Source: Blasia pusilla (lineage: Eukaryota; Marchantiophyta; Marchantiopsida; Blasiales). Taken from it: a DNA stretch of 64,000 nt. The stretch covers positions 32,674,001 through 32,738,000 of the forward strand of contig CM114271.1 in assembly GCA_050084515.1 (NCBI GenBank). The letters are read 5' to 3'. The translations under genes and the position numbers were made by a program. The notes beneath the pieces are model-generated. The model did not search any database and was not told where the DNA came from. It saw only the letters and a list, made by a program, of their open reading frames with translations. Shown here one piece after another: positions 1-11,139 of this stretch (the stretch's first letter is position 1; the number at the start of each line of letters is the position of its first letter).

Positions 1-3000
1 CCGGTGGACTCGTCTGCCTACGAGCCTCCCTTGTACCGTCCAGCCCGACTACCGCGATTTCGGCACTGTCTGCTAATTAGTCCCGAGCCTAGTCCTGGAG
101 GCTTGTGCCTACGAAACTAAGCATAGATTCCCCCCCACTCTACGCTATTGTACTCTACCCTAGCTACTCTACTCTACTCTTCCTGGCCGTGACTGCTGTC
201 CCCGTTTTGGCTCCTCCCAAATCTGGCGAACCTTCTTTTGGTAGGGTGCTGTCCACAGCTTTAATATCTTGGCTTTTCTCAGTCAGAACTGAATTGAATT
301 GAGGAAGGTCATTGAGTGTACACTTTTTACGGTGATGTGGTATCGTACTTCCAGATCTCCTCTCACGAGCCAAACCCCCGCGGTGTAGGCCCTCTGCTGT
401 TTCGTCGGGTTTTGTTGGTTCCAATCTCCGGCCCGAGATCAATCGGACCGGTTCAACTCCGCTTCACGTCAAAGGAATCACAAGCGTATCACGAACCCGG
501 CTGAGCCCTCGGCGAGAGCCGAGGTTTCGCTCAATGGGGATTTACGGTATGTCCAGTCTCCGTAGCCCGTACTCTTGTTTTCGGTAAGAAGATGAAATAA
601 AATGTTGAGTGGAACGCGGTGAAACGGCAGAGTATTTGAACTCATGCTCTTGCCGCGGAAGTTCAGAGGAAGTATGGGACATCAGAAAATAAGATGAGGA
701 ACTTAAGGAGGCAGAGCTCACGGTTTGGGAAAGTCTTTTTTATGCCCGTGATTTGATGCGAGGGGGTTTAGGCACTGAGCGATGTCCCGGCAACCAGGCA
801 TCTTTGTTGTTTGTCCTCACTCGAGGCGAGGCCAAAACGAAAAGAAGAACACGCATGTGAGGTTCGTAGCCTTATCATTAGTCCTACTCCTATCTTTATA
901 AACCTACAGCGGCCGGGCAAGGATACTGTTGAGGTTGGAATGGAAGCGGCCTCGAAATAGTTGCAAGCGTTCTCCAGGTGTGGGCTAAATGCAGGTGACA
1001 TCAAGATTGAAGACTTTCCTGGGACTTGCACCAAAGCATAGTGCCGCCTGCAGGAGCAGCAGCAGCTGCAGCACACGGTCTCGCTCCTCGCAGAGTAGTA
1101 ATGTAGGAACGCCGTAGGAGGAGGACGAGGAGGAGGAAGGGAAGAGTAAGGACAAGCGGACATAAATAAAGAAGGGCTCGAACGCGAAGGAATGTGTAGG
1201 TACAATATTCAGACTTCATGGCACCTCCTGCTCGAGTTAATCTAGGCTTGTGCGCCTTACGGAAGGAACGGATGTCGTGGAATACTGTTGAATCGGAAGC
1301 GCTCCATTCGGTGAGGCCGAGAAAGAAACGGATGGAGAGTCCTCCATTGATTCCCCTTTTTCTTCTCAGGCGTCTAAAGAGGGACACGACAGCGTTGTCA
1401 GGTGCGAGAGGCCTTCACGGAACGGGCCCAGCTTGGTCCGGCCCGCACTACCTACGAACGAATGAATGAACCAGGCGTAGCGCAGAGGAGTGGAGGGGCG
1501 GGTATGAACGAGTGCCGTTCCGTCCATCCCGTCCCGTCCCAACGATGTCCTGGCGTGGGCCGCGGCCAGGAGCTTCACTTACAGGCTACAGCGCTATCAA
1601 CACAATCACTGGTTTTCTGTGCCACTCCTGCCCCCAAATCTTTGCTTGGTGTCCTTCCGCTGCCGCGCTCCTCCGAGTTCATCATCATGATCTTCCCGAC
1701 TACGTTGCATTGCGGCCCATATTTACAGTCAGCAGTACCACGGCATCCTTCACGGAAAGAAAAAGAGACGAGGCTACCCTTTAATTATAGTCCACCTTCT
1801 TTTCAAGAGCTTCTCCTGGACTCTCCACTCCGTCCGTCCTTAGTAGTTTCGGGTCTCGTGTCCAATTCCCAAATTGATAACTCCTAGAACGTGTAGCTGT
1901 TCGCCAGTATGTCATCATACGCCATCGCTAGTCCTATCGCTTTCGTTCGACCATGTTCCTCGCTCTCTCTCTCTCGTTCCTTCCTTCGTCCCGCTCTCAC
2001 TCTCCTGCGGCTTCGCTCGTTCGTCGGCCTCACAGACCCGTTCGGTACACTGATCTTGCGCGGAGAATGAGGCTAGCGACGGTAAGACTTCCAGCTATCT
2101 ATGTTACGCACGTTGAGCCCGGGAGCTGTCTCTTGACTCCCTCCGTCCGACGGGAAAGATTGGTGAACGGCGTCAAAGATGAGGGATGTGGAGGGGAGAC
2201 AGACATCGCCAGATCGAATGCCGGGTGGTAAACCCGGCGTCAGACCTTGAAACGGCAATATATCCCGAGTCCCGTTGAAGCCATAGGAAGACGATGAATG
2301 GGGACGGGTGGGTTCGTGCGGTCCACAGAGAGATAGAGGTGGGGGGGGAAGGAAGGCGTCGATTCTGCATGCGATTTTGGCGCTCCCTCTAATCCCACTC
2401 CCCTCAATCATCGCGCATTGAAGGACGACCCTCGTACGAACCGAAAAGTGTGGCCCCAAAGCACCTCCTCCTCTTGAACTGTCCTCGTCGTCCCCTACTA
2501 CTCGCGAGTCCCGACTCCCTGCCCGGCCCCACGAAGGTCCGTCATGGCCGTCACTTCCGCTGCACTTGTACTACGTCTCTCGTCTCGGCCCCCATATCCA
2601 ATCCCAGATCCTCCTTGCGCGCCTCATTTACTTTTACTGCACCTTATTCTCTGCCCCCTCTATGCGTAGCCCACTCCGAACCTACGTTTTCGGGACAGAG
2701 CGACGAGGCCGAACCTAGCCACCATGATTCCCGTAGAGTGCGGGCCCGGCGCCCTCATCGTACAGAGTACTGTACCTGTACTTCCTGATCCGGGTCGGTC
2801 TGGTCTCTTGAAATGGCATCGGGTGCCGGTGCAGCCTTTGTCAGAGGCCGAGCAGTGCATGGGGAGGCAGTGGCAGCAGCAGATCCAGTAAGAGCGGGCA
2901 GAAGAAAAATCTTTTCGAGGCAGCCTGGGTGGCCCGAATCTGAAAAAGTGGGCAGCGCCTGCCTGCCCGCCCTGCTTGGGCTCTTACTTTTAGTCGGAGC

Positions 3001-4900
3001 CATGCAAAATACGAGGAGCCCCCAAACTCCCACAGTATGATTATTATTGTAGGCGTTCAATGCTGCCATTGCAGTCAGAACGCTTTCCCACTCAGGGAGG
3101 GGCCGGCGTCCTGTCAAAAAAAGAAAGCGATGTAATCATCTCTCGGCCCGTGCGGCCGCGTACCTCATCTCATCTTCTCATCGCGGGCCAGGCCTACAGG
3201 CCCTCCAACGAACGACCAATTTATCTCTCTCTCTATCTTTCTGGGACCGCTCCCTAATCTACCTCTGATCGATCCGATCGCTAGTGGAATCCTGTCAGTC
3301 ACTTCTCATCTCCTCTCCTCCCCACCATCACTCTCCTTCCTTCTGTTGTTGTTTGTTGTACCCGACGTCCAGCTTACCAGAAAGTCACGAGCAGATTTAG
3401 GGACCGGCGAGTGCTCTTCTTCCAGAGAGGGTGGGGTTGAACGAGGTCGAGAAGAGAAACCCGAGGGAGGAGAGGAGAGAGGGGGAAGTGGGGGTGGATG
3501 AAGGGGAGAGAGGTGTAGGTGAAATATTCTTCCGGGCTACGACTACAATGGTCGTTGTGGGTCATCTACAATAATGCCTCGTAGTGCCGGCGTGTATGCA
3601 TATCTGACCCGCCTCCATGTCTGCCTGCCTGCCCGTCCGTCCGCCCGCATGGGGAACACGGATGTGCAGGCGGACTCAGAAGTGCCTTCTTCTTTTCTCT
3701 CCCATAGCTTCCTTTCTTTCGTCTCGGGGGAATTCCCGCTGGCTCGAGGTCAGGCGGTCAAACTTTGGGACGACCGACATCGCATTTTGACTGCTCCATC
3801 CATTCGTAACTACGACATACCCTTCGCTCGAGATCTCCTTTCCTTCATTTCGCTATTATCATCCACACACACGCAGGGCGTCAAACAAATGACGGCAGGG
3901 AGCTCTCTGCTGCTGCAGCACTTTTACATTCGAGTTCATCATCATCAACAGCTTCGTACCGCCTCCAGCACTTATGTCACCCCGAGGACTGCATGTATTA
4001 ATTGTGGAACAAACAAAGTGTATGGGTGTGTGTGTCACCCTTTTCATCGCACGCCCTCACCCAACTTCAAAAGCCAACCAAACGAACTCCATTCTCTCTT
4101 TTCTTCTTTCCCTACCCCTTCCCGGCCACCGCATGCTTGACTTTTAGGTCTGTAAATGTAACTTCGCAACGATTTCCCTCTTTGCTCCTTCCACACTCTC
4201 CTCCTCGTCTTGATGCCACGATGCCAACCTCCGCCCCATTCCACGAACAAAGTTGGATATTCCGTCCCCTGGTTTGTGGTGTGAGGGAGATCAGGGGAGA
4301 ATCCACTTATGGGTCCTTTCTTTGTTGCCCCCTCCCCACTAAAGTTTGGGGGGTTGCTTTGATATGTGAGCCTCGCTCACAAAATCACAAGAAGTGTATG
4401 CCAAAAGCCCCGACGTCGAAGCGTGAGCGACGATGCTTCCAATAGTGAAAGGAATCTTATCATATGCATATTCTACCGGCAAGTCCTGTCCGCATATGGA
4501 GGAGAGTTGGCAGTTCTTGCGACTCTAGTTATCACTTTTTTCGCAAAAATCGATGTACATGTCAAAGCCCTCCACCGCGAGCGGCAGTGTTGCGAGATCT
4601 TGCCGTGTGCAACAAGAAAATTTATGACTTCTTTCATCAAGAGAAGGCAATAATTTCTACGTGCTAGAGATTTGTTTTTATATACTTCCCGAAATGCTTC
4701 CCCATTTTTAGGAATCTAGCCTCTATGGTCATGAAAAGCTTCGCAAATCTCTCTCTCTCTCAACATCAATGTTTGGGTCCTTTTTGGGTGCTCTCACCTT
4801 TTGGACCAAGATCCGCGTGTGGAGAAGACAAGAGAAATAAAAGTGACTCCAGGAATTGCATCACAACCCGCAATTTTCAAAATACGGCCTTTCAACATTC
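1..4900. other. Pyrimidine-rich spacer, no supportable gene
   Basis: No reading frame here resembles a protein I recognise, and the open frames have the low-complexity Ser/Pro/Leu composition of CT-rich non-coding DNA. The stretch holds many CT runs, short GC-rich blocks and a CAG-like patch near 1060. A 7-bp hairpin with a GAGA loop lies at 507-524. It could be promoter or leader DNA of a gene lying outside the window. I looked for a tRNA around a B-box-like sequence near 450 and found no cloverleaf. Confidence 0.5.
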
Positions 4901-5876
4901 TTTCTTGACACACTAAAACGTTTTGATCCTAGCACTATTTTTGTTCCCATCTATCATAGATCACCCACTACATCACTATAAGCTTAGGCCTAACTGGGTG
5001 GTAGAGACTGATAATATCTGGTACTTATCTAGGTCTAGGATAAAAGAACCAAACATGAATTATTAACCTTCAAACTCGTCGTAGAAGGTGTAAATTTTTT
5101 TTGCATTGTAGGGAGTAATATCGTGAAGTTGCAAGGCCGAGGAAAAGTGAGATATAGAATTTTCATCTCTAAGCTATGTGCATAGGGTACACGTTTATTT
5201 AGTTATTTATCTATTTTTATCGACTCGTAGATAAGAAGGATCGCCTACTAGTTTGTATTTCAAAACCTGACAAAGGTATATAAACTTGGAATCCAGATTT
5301 TCTTTAAAAAGTCCTATTTCTTTTGAAATATTTCCTTAAAATTTGGGTCGTCCAGGAAAAACAAAACGTGGGAAATAATTTGGTTTGATAAAAATAAAAC
5401 AAAATATCATGCCAAAAAAGGAGATTGAAAGAAACTCATCCGGAAAACCCAGGGAGTCACGAAATCAAGCACGGCCCATGCACACAATTCGTGGATTTAT
5501 ATTATTAGATTTTTTAAATGAAATAATCGTCTATGATATTATAAACGTGGTGAAAGGACGTGGGTATAACTCCTTGAAAACATGTTGAGATTAGCCCCTA
5601 CTTGGCCCACTTGAGAAAATTCCATACTTCCAAACACTTTCTAGTTTCAAGATATTCTTGAATATTTTCCATCTCCATGCCATTGGTAATGTGGTATCAC
5701 ACGAACTTAGGGAACGCTATATTTGCACTCTTTATGAATGTTGACCTTGGGCCCTATTTAGCCTATCCTTGGAGATTCCCTATTTCAAAGTTAGAAAAAG
5801 TTCCGATCGTTTTTCAATGTTTCATCAGATGTGCCTAAATTGTGAGCCTAGTGTCACAAACATCAAGACGTTGTAA

Positions 5877-5929
5877 GGGTTTTCCATGGTGATTTTTATG
5901 AACTCAATAAAAATCACCATGGAAAACCC
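5877..5929. repeat. Perfect 23-bp foldback (hairpin)
   Basis: Arms 5877-5899 and 5907-5929 are exact reverse complements, starting GGGTTTTCCATGG, with a 7-nt loop. The stem has no mismatch, so it is either young or maintained. It could be the tip of a foldback element or a small-RNA precursor. Nothing in the flanks decides between these. Confidence 0.8.
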
Positions 5930-6055
5930 ATGAAAAAAACAAAAGAGGGTTACTCCAAGGGTCCAGTACCCAAAAGCCATAACCGGCCCTCAAAAGGAAG
6001 AAGGGGGCATTTTCCCTATCGACTAAACTCACCAACATCAGAGACAATATCAACA
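5921..6055. repeat. Dispersed repeat, unit A (partner at 29262-29400)
   Basis: This stretch aligns by eye with 29262-29400. Shared blocks include GGAAAACCCAT/GGAAACCCAT, ACAAAAGAGGG, ACCGGCCC, AGAAGGGGGC and GAGACAAT, in the same order and spacing. The family is not identified. Confidence 0.5.
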
Positions 6056-7180
6056 AATCCTAGAGAACTATGATTACTACTAAGTGGGCCTCTAGCGCCG
6101 GCTAGCAAGAACATGTAGTCAACTTCGTCTACAAATTTTCAATCGGGAGCAACTATAACCAATTCCATGTTTGTGATAAAAGTAAATGCTTTCACCTGCT
6201 TCATTGTTCAAGAAAAACATTCTCCCTCCTCCTTGTTGAAAAAAAATTCCCCACACCAATTTTCCATTCTATTAACTACTCTCTAAATAAATCCACCACT
6301 TCACCCTATGTCTAACCATTGCTAATTTTTTTGAAAAAATGACGATTAATTTGTCCTCCCATTCCTTCATAACCACTTATTACAAAAGATATTCAAGTGC
6401 AGTTGACTATTTTATGATTTGATTCCTTGTGCATCCTACTATAATAATATGCACTAGTGAATAATGGTGGCTCCTATGCACTGAAAATTCAAACAATCTA
6501 AAAAATCAAGGAAATATTGTAAAATAAAAATTTAATTTTAGTGGATAGAAACTGTATAGGTAAATTATATTTTATTGAAATTTCTTCATTGGAATAAAAT
6601 ATGCATACATCCAAAAAAATTATTTACATTCCAAACCTATTATTTAGGTTACATCATAGTTTTTGTTTTGTTTTCTTTATTGTCTTATAGTTAGAATTTA
6701 TGTGTATTTAAGTTAAAAAAACCTGCACATTCATGAGAATTTTTTAATGAAACTTGGTAGAATTTATATTTTTTAAATAAAACTTAGTAGAATTTATTTT
6801 TTAATAAAGAAAATTATGAATAATTATTTATTTGAGTAAAAATATTGAATTTTTTAATAAATAAATCAAATTGAAGGAATAATAATGTTACATTATGACT
6901 AGTTGACCTAACGTACATGCTCTCAAAATCACATGACTTGGATTTGAGGGTTTGATTTTTAGAAGGGAATTTTGGCATTCTCAACGATTAATTTCGGTCG
7001 CTCTTAAACTTTTAAAGATGAGTATTTTTAAAAATACAAGCGTATGAAGATGAAATTTCCATGTCTAAATGTGTGAGCATAGATCCAACATGGATGATAA
7101 AGTTATATTATATTTTAGAACTTAAATTTAATGGAATTCCCGGTTTTTTGAATCATCCCAATATTTGAAATTATACAAAT

Positions 7181-8048
7181 ATGATTGTGACAATTTTGCA
7201 TAATATTATCAAAGAATGGAAAGGTAATATTCCCCCCGTTCTATACTTGCAACCTAAAAATACTATGCAAGAGAATAAAAATAAATGTTTACTTGTATAT
7301 CTTAATATGTTGGTGGAGAAAGAGGTGTTTCGCAAAATGAAAGTTAGGTTTCTAATGGTTGGACATACTCATTATTAGATTGATCAAATGTTGAGTTGCT
7401 TCTCTCCACACCTTCGTCACAAGAACAACTAGTGCTTGAATTCTTTGGAGAAGATTGTCGAATGTTCATATTTCCCTAAACCTTTGATTACTTTTTTGAA
7501 AGAGACATATGATTTCAAGAATTCTTTTGTTGCATTGTCCAACTTCTCCAATCAAAGACTTACAAGATCTGACTTTCCAAAGGTGATTCCAAATCAAGAA
7601 AGTTGAAGACGATGCTACATCAATATGGAGGAAGCAATCAACTATAGTTTGGTCGTGGGGAGAAGGCCTTCCATTCTTGGATTTTGTTCGAATAGGAACT
7701 ATGTGGTTATCAATACGAATTCCTTTGAAAGATTTAAAGGAAGGGAAGATGGACATGATTTCTCCAAGTATTATAAGGAAATTTTATAGGAATATAGAGA
7801 AGCAATTGAAGTTAGGAAGATTTACAATGAAGATCTTTAAAAAGAATGGTGGGCAAGTTTTTCTCAACATCTACAAGAGATCTTGTGTGATTATTTGCAA
7901 CTGGGATCTTGGTCCGAATCATGGGAATGACATTCATGTTCATCAAAGTAATCTGATCCATTCTATGAATAATCAAATTTGTGTAAAGGGTGGGTGGGTT
8001 CTTGACGAAGCCAAATATGCGACTAATCACCTTTTGTCCTACGATTGA
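7181..8048 (+). pseudogene. DUF7869-like gene remnant
   Basis: The frame beginning at 7181 carries a signature I associate with DUF7869 proteins: NTxxENKNK, a Leu-rich stretch with LVEKEVF, then FLMVGHTH. After an in-frame stop at the end of the first open stretch (7376-7378) it continues with IDQMLSCFSPHLRHKN, matching the usual VGHTHxDIDQ...S..LRHKN block. Downstream sequence to about 8048 stays loosely readable but has several stops. The function of the family is unclear; its multicopy nature in some plant and protist genomes suggests a link to mobile elements (inference). This copy cannot encode a full protein. The family call is from motif memory only. Confidence 0.55.
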
Positions 8049-8089
8049 TCAAATTTAGCCTATGAGTGATTATGTTATATTCTACAATC

Positions 8090-8230
8090 TTTCGTGCGCA
8101 TACATATCACTACACAACATACATCGCTGGTCACATCTACACCACACAACACCGATCTTCCCCACACACGGGTTGATCCACACATGAACAAAAATCAACT
8201 CATACATATACAAGGAGATCACACAACCAT
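8090..8230 (-). repeat. 3' LTR remnant of gypsy copy 1
   Basis: The first 45 bases or so (TCGTGCGCATACATATC...) match the start of the solo LTR at 47918 and the fragment at 34102. After that the match fades, and integrase coding begins only 140 bp in. Most of this LTR has been lost or replaced. Confidence 0.6.
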
Positions 8231-9261
8231 TAACCATTAACATTATCATTACCCACACATAACACCTCCGCCATGTCACGTCGAATTGCTGCAGGTAAAT
8301 CTCGCTCTCTCCCAAAGAGCAAAAAGTACGATGAAAATGACGCCAAGGATGCATGCCGACTAAAGCGATAACCCATAGCCAACCATGGCAACTGTAGGTC
8401 CCACTCCCTCAACTGTCCCCGCTGCAAGCCATACTTGCGCAATCCTCTCTTCACCATATGTACCACTCTCTCTGTCAACCCATCTGCCTCAAGATGATCT
8501 CTGGACGTGGTGCGGTGATCTATCAGCACCTGATCACACAAGGCCTGAAACTCTCCCCTAAACTTGGTACCCTGGTCAGTCAACACCTCCGCCGGTGCAC
8601 CAAAGTCACTAAGCACACGATCTAGAAACGCATAAGCTGTTCCCTTGCTGGCCTTGTCTGGTAGTGCCACCGACTCTATCCACTTGGAGAAATGCTCCAC
8701 CATGACCAACACGTACCTATGATGACGTCTCGTCAATGGCAAAGGTCCCGCAAAGTCTAAACTCCACTGATAACCTAAACTCATAATCGGCAAAGGATGT
8801 AACTGCGGAGTGGGAGCATTAAAGGATGCTCGCACTCTGTCACATACCATACATCTGGCCACAAACTGCTGTACCCCAGTATGCATGCCGCGCCACCAAT
8901 ACTGAACCTAGAGTAAGTTGTAAGTACGCTTTACTCCGAAATGTCCCAACTCCTCATGGGCATGTCGCACTACACCTGCTTTCTGGGAAGGATGAGGTAC
9001 CACTCGTATCCTACCATCTCCCCATACGCGCAAAATGTGAGTCCCCTCCCACCTGAACCTCTTGGCTCTCTGTAGGATCCGATCCCGCTCCCTAGCACTC
9101 ACTGTACTCGCAATGACGCCAGTCCGCAAGAACTCCACAACCTCCACGTCGTCATGGATATCAAGACCACCTGTCGCCTCCTCACTAACCTCCGGATCCA
9201 AAGACTCCTCATCCAACCCCACCACTGGAGTCATTACCTGTGGCTGACCTGCCATAGTCAA
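8230..9261 (-). pseudogene. Gypsy copy 1 integrase
   Basis: The N-terminal HHCC zinc-binding region reads HAHEELGHFGVKRTYNLL, then an in-frame TAG (8908-8910), then QYWW...ARCMVCDRVRASF. The core follows with all three acidic residues in place: D in SLDFAGPLPL, D in LTDQGTKFRGEF and E in GLTERVV. Between the first two lies the conserved VMVEHFSKWIE block. The enzyme would insert the element's cDNA into host DNA. The 218-residue core is open, but the TAG cuts it from the zinc domain. Copy 4 keeps CAG at the same codon, so the stop looks like a C-to-T change. Confidence 0.85.
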
Positions 9262-9319
9262 CCAACAAAGATAGGCAGATGCATGCAGCTGGGCACCATC
9301 TCCTCATCACTCTCTCCGT

Positions 9320-9850
9320 GCCATCGAGCTCCTCTGTCGTCTCTCCGACTCGGACATGGGTTACGACTCAACCCATCCACATCCTGGTTCAGCCAACCTG
9401 GCCTATGAACCACCTCAAACTCATACTCTTGTAGTAATAGAGCCCACCTGGCAAGCTTTCCCGTAAGCTTGTCGGACTCCATCAACCACCTCAAACTCAT
9501 ACTCTTGTAGTAATAGAGCCCACCTAGCAAGCTTTCCCGTAAGCTTGTCGGACTCCATCAACCACCTCAACGGCTAATGATCAGTGATAAGTGTGAAAGG
9601 GTTGCCAAATAAATAGCACCTGAAATGTGCCACGACCCACACTGCAGCCAAGCACTCTCCCTCGTAGGAGCTGTACTTTGCCTATGCAATGTTGTTTGAT
9701 CGGCTTCGCGTAAGCCACAACGAACTCCCTCTCCTCGTCATCCCTTCGAGTAAGCACTGCTCCTAGACCCAACTTGCTCCAATCCGTATGTAACTGGAAT
9801 GGGCGACCCCTAACCGGTCTCTGTAAAATGGGTGAGGACGTCAACCTGTC
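9320..9850 (-). pseudogene. Gypsy copy 1 RNase H
   Basis: RNase H of the polyprotein follows RT directly. The first half shows FQLHTDWSKLGLGAVLTRRDDEEREFVVAYAKP, cited here as its start (LHTDWSKLGLGAVL) and end (EFVVAYAKP). The C-terminal part reads LMESDKLTGKLARWALLLQEYEFEVVHRPG in the same strand, of which KLARWALLLQEYEF is the clearest block. A 76-bp tandem duplication (9409-9560) lies inside it and shifts the frame. Function in the family: degradation of RNA in the RNA-DNA hybrid. Broken. Confidence 0.75.
9409..9560. repeat. 76-bp tandem duplication inside RNase H
   Basis: Units 9409-9484 and 9485-9560 differ at one position that I can see (CTGGCAAG against CTAGCAAG). Because 76 is not a multiple of three, the second unit puts RNase H out of frame. 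Its near identity says it arose recently. Confidence 0.85.
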
Positions 9851-10910
9851 CTTGAGCTCTTGAAATGCTCGCTCTTGATCATCTCCCCACAACCAAACTT
9901 GATCAAGTCTCGTCAACAAGGTCAAAGACTTTGCGATCGCACTAAAACCCTTGACATACCATCGATAGAAGTTCGCCAGTCCAAGAAATGCTCGGACTCG
10001 ACTCACATCTGTAGGGCGTGGAATCTGCGCAATAGCCTCTACCTTCGTCTGCTGAATGCCTAACCCACTTGGGTATATGGTGTGTCCCAAGTACTCAATC
10101 TGCTCCTGAAAGAATCTGCACTTTCCTGGATGTAACTTCAGTCCATGTAATTGCAATCGCCGAAATACCTCCTCCAAGTGTCGCTCATGCTCCTCAACCG
10201 TGGAACTGAAGATAAGAATATCATCTACGTAACATCATACAAAATCCAAGCCAGCCAGAATCCTATCCATCACTCTCTAAAACTCTGCAGGTGCGTTCTT
10301 CAACCCAAATGGTAAGAACCGCCACTGATACAAGCAATATCTCCCGAACCGATCTATCCCCTGAATCGTTTGTCTTCTCCCTATCCTCCAACCTGATAGG
10401 AAGCAGATGATAGCCAGCACGGAGATCTAAAGTACTGAAGATCTTTGCATGCCCTACCGCATCAAAGATCTCCTCAGGAGTTGGCATGGCGTACCGATCT
10501 GACCTCACCTGTTGGTTGATAGGACGGTAATCTCCACACATCCGCCTATCCGTCCAATTGCCATACATATCCTTCTTCGCCGGCATGACTGTGGCACATG
10601 CATATTCCCCATGTGATAACTCCACGAGTCCTGCCTCCAACAAGTCGTGACTTCTGCTCTGAATCAAGGCTCGCTCCATATCAGAATACCTGTAGGGTCA
10701 ACGAAAGATCTGCGTATCACTAGCCAACTCAATCCGTATCTCGGGACCCTTCAGCGTACCCAAGTCTCTCATACTGAAGGAAAAAAAATTGACATGCCCT
10801 CTCAGAAACCTATGAACTCGCCGTCGCTCTCCTCCTATCAACTTGAGACCTATCACAGGCTCCCAAGTCTCCATCATGACCTTGCTCGGAGAGGACGCAA
10901 CCTCCGGCTT
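9581..10910 (-). pseudogene. Gypsy copy 1 reverse transcriptase
   Basis: The N-terminal block reads RDLGTLKGPEIRIEL, followed by YRYSDMERALIQSRSHDL, VMPAKKDMYGNWTDRR and CGDYRPIN. Motif A is STLDLRAGYH. The region around FLPFGLKNAPAEF and the catalytic YVDD (near 10225-10235) follow, then QIEYLGHTIYPSGL, TDVSRVRAFLGLANFYRWYVKGFS and LTRLDQVWLWGDDQERAFQELK. Stops interrupt it at FR*PY (10695-10700), AEF*RV and FV*CYVDD, and there is a frameshift after motif A. The other copies have CGA at the first of these sites and CAA at the second. It is the polymerase of the element, but it is not functional here. Confidence 0.85.
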
Positions 10911-11139
10911 TGGTTGCTATGTAGCAACCCTAGCCACCTCCGCAACAACCACTCCACTTTGACCTCCTACACCATGCTCCACATCCAAAAAATGAACATG
11001 TGCTACTCTAGCCGCCTTTGCACTCTCTGCTGGAACGACGTCCCAGGAAGTCCATGGGTGCCTATCTCTCCTCGTCTCGCCCCGACCAATGCTGTCACAG
11101 ACCACTGAGGCAATGGTCCAACTCGTGGACGTGACGGCA

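Larger units (their letters stand above)
4901..7180. other. AT-rich spacer
   Basis: Composition drops sharply to AT-rich after about 4.9 kb. No gene is visible. It contains a perfect foldback (5877-5929) and a diverged dispersed repeat (5921-6055), described separately. Confidence 0.5.

Noticed and set aside
430-475. B-box-like GGTTCAACTCC, possible tRNA
   Set aside because: No 5-bp T stem, no A box and no acceptor stem can be built around it.
164-4445. Many open frames of 60-190 codons in the first 4.4 kb, for example 3574-4140
   Set aside because: They overlap on both strands and have the Ser/Pro/Arg/Leu bias of CT-rich non-coding DNA. None shows a domain, signal or splice logic that I recognise.
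8826-9408. Plus-strand frames across gypsy copy 1 (and likewise 12573-13245)
   Set aside because: They are shadows of the minus-strand integrase and protease frames.
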